19,431 nt of DNA from VFZS01 sp964353255 (lineage in GTDB: Bacteria > Acidobacteriota > Terriglobia > Bryobacterales > Bryobacteraceae). Position numbers and translations under genes: made by a program. Position 1 is the stretch's first letter; each line of letters starts with the position of its first letter. The stretch covers positions 1 through 19,431 of the forward strand of contig CAYGVJ010000105.1 in assembly GCA_964353255.1 (NCBI GenBank), in the 5' to 3' direction. Shown piece by piece: positions 17,080 through 19,431 of the stretch. The notes under the pieces were generated by a model, which worked only from the letters and a program-made list of their open reading frames with translations, ran no database searches and had not been told where the DNA came from.

Positions 17080-18081
17080 CTAGGGGATAGTGCGCCGTTC
17101 AAGCCGGCGGTTGGCCTCCTCCACAAAACGTGCGTCAATGAGCTGGGACGCATCCACCGCTCTGGGGATGAATCCCTTCTTCGCAGCCCAGTCCACGAAG
17201 CGCTGGATGCTGGCGCGGTCCAGCCTACCGTCCCGGGACGTGCCCTCGCGGCAGGCCGCACGGGTGGCGGCCGGATCGTGATGGGCGGCGCGGGCCAGTT
17301 CCTCCAGCGCGCGCGGGGTCTTGCCAGCCCTGTACTCTTGCACCCCCCGTAGGTAAGCAGACAGGAAAGCAGTGCCAATCTCAGGGTCGCCCTCCAGCAG
17401 GGCGGCCCCGAACATTACGAAACTGTACTGGTAGTTGGGCAGCAGTTCGGAGAATGTGACGCTACGGATGATGTTACGCGAGACGTAATCCAGATCCTTC
17501 TCCAGGTCCACCGCTGCGACGGCATCAATCCTGCCGGCCGACACTGCCACGGTGGCCTCGGGCACACGCATGATGATCAGCGTGACGTCCCGGGTAGTGA
17601 GTCCGCCGAACTCCAGCGCTCGGTCCAGGAGGAAGGCGCCTACCCCCGCCTGGGTGGCGATGGCGACACGCTTGCCCTTAAGCAACCGGAGGTCGCGAAG
17701 GCCCTGCGGGAAGGCCTGGCGGTTGCCGAAGATGGCTCCGCCGCCCCGGCAACCGGGAGCGGCGATGTCGCGGGCGGCCACGACCTTGATTCGGGCTCCC
17801 TTCAGCACGGCGTTGATGAACCCCGGGGTCGGGCTGACCATGCCGACCTGGACCTGACCGCTGGCCAGCAGGGGAAGCGTATAGACGGATTGCGGGCTCG
17901 AGTGGAACTCCACCTCGAGCCCGGCCTCGCGAAAGAAACCAAGCTCGTCGGCTAGGTACAGGGGGGCCAGCGTAAAGCGTGGCATCAGGCCCACCCGGAG
18001 CCGGCGGGGCGAGCGGGTTCTGTTGCGGCAACCGGCCAGGACGGCAGCCGCGAGGCAGGGCAGGAGCTGTCTACGTCGCAT
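17080..18081 (-). CDS. Lipoprotein NMT1/SsuA-like substrate-binding protein, copy C
   Basis: The product is 333 aa with lipobox LAGC (Cys18). Landmarks are RLRVGLMPRFTLAPLYLADE, GFINAVLKGARIKVVAARD, APGCRGGGAIFG, LLKGKRVAI and the conserved tail FVDWAAKKGFIPRAVDASQL. Residues 82-86 (VSPTP) and 142-146 (ATQAG) differ from both other copies. The start overlaps ligase C by 11 nt, with GGAG 5 nt before the ATG. It stops 16 nt before receptor C. It belongs to the same family and lacks an ABC partner like copies A and B; its ligand is unknown and may differ from theirs. Confidence 0.85.
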   Translation of the reverse strand: MRRRQLLPCLAAAVLAGCRNRTRSPRRLRVGLMPRFTLAPLYLADELGFFREAGLEVEFHSSPQSVYTLPLLASGQVQVGMVSPTPGFINAVLKGARIKVVAARDIAAPGCRGGGAIFGNRQAFPQGLRDLRLLKGKRVAIATQAGVGAFLLDRALEFGGLTTRDVTLIIMRVPEATVAVSAGRIDAVAAVDLEKDLDYVSRNIIRSVTFSELLPNYQYSFVMFGAALLEGDPEIGTAFLSAYLRGVQEYRAGKTPRALEELARAAHHDPAATRAACREGTSRDGRLDRASIQRFVDWAAKKGFIPRAVDASQLIDARFVEEANRRLERRTIP

Positions 18082-19431
18082 CAGTGCTCCGTGAGCCCGT
18101 TCCTAGCAAATGCAGGGGCAGCACCTTGCCGGTGCGCGTCACCAGGGGGTCCTCATGCACCACTTCGAGGGCCCCAGTGCTGCGCCAGATGCGCAGCGCC
18201 CCGGTGCCGCCCTGGAACCGCCGCAGCTCGCTCAGGAAGCAGTCCCGGACGGCCTCCGGAGAGGGCAAGGATACCCGCCGGCTGACGCGCAAGAGGATGC
18301 GCGCCTGGTGGGGTGCGTCCTCCTCGACCAGTTGGTAGTCCAGGGGGCCGCCTCCGAAGCGTGCCGGGAGCACTTCTTCGAGGATGCGCAGGATGTCGGT
18401 CCCGACTAGTGTGACTCCCTGTCCGGTGAGCTTGCCGTAGCTGAAGATGTCGCGAATCTGGGTGGTGAAGCCGGCGCGGCTGAAGGTGCAATCGCAGGCG
18501 CCCTGCTCCAGGATCCCGGCGTCGTCCATATCGACGTTGATGAGGACCATTCCCGCGAAGGGCAGCAGGGTGGTGAACAGCAACGCGTCTACTTCCGCCC
18601 CCGACAGCGGCGCCACCCGGCGGTGGTTGATCACCGCCACCGAGTCGTGAAAGAGGTGCACCGAGTTGCCGGCAGTCATCTGGCGGCAGGCGTAACCGAT
18701 GGGCCCGATCTCGGTGATCCCGTACCGGGTGAAGACTTCCGCGCCCGTGGCCTCAATGGCGTGGCGCTTAGCCTCGGTCACCGTCTCGCCACCCACCCGG
18801 AAGAGCGTGCCGCCGATGTCCAAGCCCTTTTCGGCGGCGGCCACCGCCACGCGCACCGCCGGGCTGGGGTGGCAGGTTACCGCAACCGCTTGGCCCTGCC
18901 GGCGCCGGCTGGAGATCCACTCGGCGACAGGCAGGAAGTCGTTGGGCGGCAGGAATGCGGGGAAGGGGACCTTCTCCCCCCACAGGCGCGCCAGCGCGAC
19001 CATGGCCCAGGTGGCGACCTGGTAATGCGTGGAATCGAGCGACTTTGAATAGATCGAGAACCACTTCTCCAGGGGACAGCCCAGCCGCGAGTAGCTGATA
19101 GGAGCGAGGAGGCCGTCCCCGGTCGGCAGAATCGGCTTAAGCTGTATGCGCTGCCTGCCAGCAAGAGAGAACTCGCGGATGTCCAGGGTGCGGTAGGCCT
19201 CCCCATGCACCCGCTCGGACCTGCTCTTGGGAGTGGTTGTCCCGCCACTGCGGCTGCCCCCACTGGTGGTCTCTATGCCGCCCTTGACCAGGGGGTTGCG
19301 GAAGCTGGCTGGTGTGGCCGGGATCTCCCGGCCGGAACGCCGGATGGGCTGCTTGCCCTTGAATTCATCGTGGGAGAGGTAGACGCCTTGCCGATGCAGA
19401 GAAGCCAGCGTAGACTCCAGCCCGTCGCGAT
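18071..19431 (-). CDS. PaaK/LuxE-like adenylate-forming enzyme, copy C (5' end outside window)
   Basis: The frame is open to the right edge and gives 452 residues aligning from residue 80 of copies A and B, so about 79 N-terminal residues are missing and the full protein should be 531 aa. It has the most canonical adenylation motifs of the three: the phosphate loop TSGGSRSGGTTTPKS, VGGET, and YGITE matching the family YGxTE consensus. The C-terminal CDCTFSRAGFTTQIRDIF, SYGKLTG and TRTGKVLPLHLL are shared with the others. It is therefore the copy most likely to be fully active in ATP-dependent carboxylate activation; the substrate is unknown. It is the most upstream gene seen, so the operon promoter, and possibly more units, lie beyond the window. 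Confidence 0.8.
   Translation of the reverse strand, partial: RDGLESTLASLHRQGVYLSHDEFKGKQPIRRSGREIPATPASFRNPLVKGGIETTSGGSRSGGTTTPKSRSERVHGEAYRTLDIREFSLAGRQRIQLKPILPTGDGLLAPISYSRLGCPLEKWFSIYSKSLDSTHYQVATWAMVALARLWGEKVPFPAFLPPNDFLPVAEWISSRRRQGQAVAVTCHPSPAVRVAVAAAEKGLDIGGTLFRVGGETVTEAKRHAIEATGAEVFTRYGITEIGPIGYACRQMTAGNSVHLFHDSVAVINHRRVAPLSGAEVDALLFTTLLPFAGMVLINVDMDDAGILEQGACDCTFSRAGFTTQIRDIFSYGKLTGQGVTLVGTDILRILEEVLPARFGGGPLDYQLVEEDAPHQARILLRVSRRVSLPSPEAVRDCFLSELRRFQGGTGALRIWRSTGALEVVHEDPLVTRTGKVLPLHLLGTGSRSTDAT
18087..18090 (-). promoter_or_regulatory. Ribosome-binding site of binding protein C
   Basis: GGAG on the minus strand lies 5 nt before the ATG at 18081, within the end of ligase C. Its position matches the sites of units A and B. 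Confidence 0.55.

Larger units (their letters stand above)
13971..19431 (-). repeat. Repeat unit C: ligase, binding protein, receptor (cut by window edge)
   Basis: This is the promoter-proximal copy of the block. The last 49 nt of the window (19383-19431) are identical to 13700-13748 in unit B, so the array clearly continues past the edge. Confidence 0.85.

Noticed and set aside
17064..17378. Upstream extension of receptor C by 105 codons
   Set aside because: It lies within binding protein C in another frame and would bury the signal peptide that starts at 17063.
1203..19431. Tandem repeats as a mobile element or CRISPR-like array
   Set aside because: The repeats are whole protein-coding units. 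No transposase, terminal inverted repeats, short spaced repeats or target duplications were seen at their borders.

Overview
The window is GC-rich bacterial DNA that is coding almost end to end, with every credible gene on the minus strand (transcription runs from right to left). Large TonB-dependent receptors of the Oar type (N-terminal carboxypeptidase-regulatory-like domain, plug motifs such as LPLNGRD and SPFSAEYGRAAGA, final aromatic residue) suggest an Acidobacteriota genome, perhaps a Bryobacter/Solibacter relative. That placement is inferred from gene style only; no rRNA or other marker is present.

The dominant structure is a three-gene unit of about 5.7 kb repeated three times head to tail. 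In transcription order each unit holds (1) a 531-residue divergent adenylate-forming enzyme of the PaaK/LuxE-like group, (2) a lipoprotein substrate-binding protein of the NMT1/SsuA-like fold, and (3) an outer-membrane Oar-type TonB-dependent receptor of 1030-1038 residues. Unit C is 13971-19431 (its enzyme is cut by the right edge), unit B is 8278-13983 and unit A is 1203-6896. Ligase and binding-protein genes overlap by 11 nt in all three units, binding protein and receptor share an ATGA in units A and B, and receptor C overlaps ligase B by 13 nt. No gap between 277 and 19431 exceeds 59 nt, so this looks like one long operon whose promoter lies beyond the right edge.

Two other genes sit directly after receptors. 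A secreted 5'-nucleotidase-type metallophosphatase (6956-8272) lies between units B and A, and an FkbM-type methyltransferase (277-1202), broken by an apparent single-base frameshift, follows unit A. Positions 75-276 hold no clear gene. At the left edge a new gene with a signal peptide starts at 74 and runs out of the window.

Working model (inference): each lipoprotein and its receptor form a dedicated outer-membrane uptake or sensing pair for a small molecule, and the adenylating enzyme activates that molecule or a related carboxylate. No ABC permease or ATPase is present, so the binding proteins are orphans. The copies differ at predicted ligand-facing segments of the binding protein, and copy B of the enzyme has degenerate adenylation motifs. 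This points to paralogues that have specialised rather than to redundant copies.
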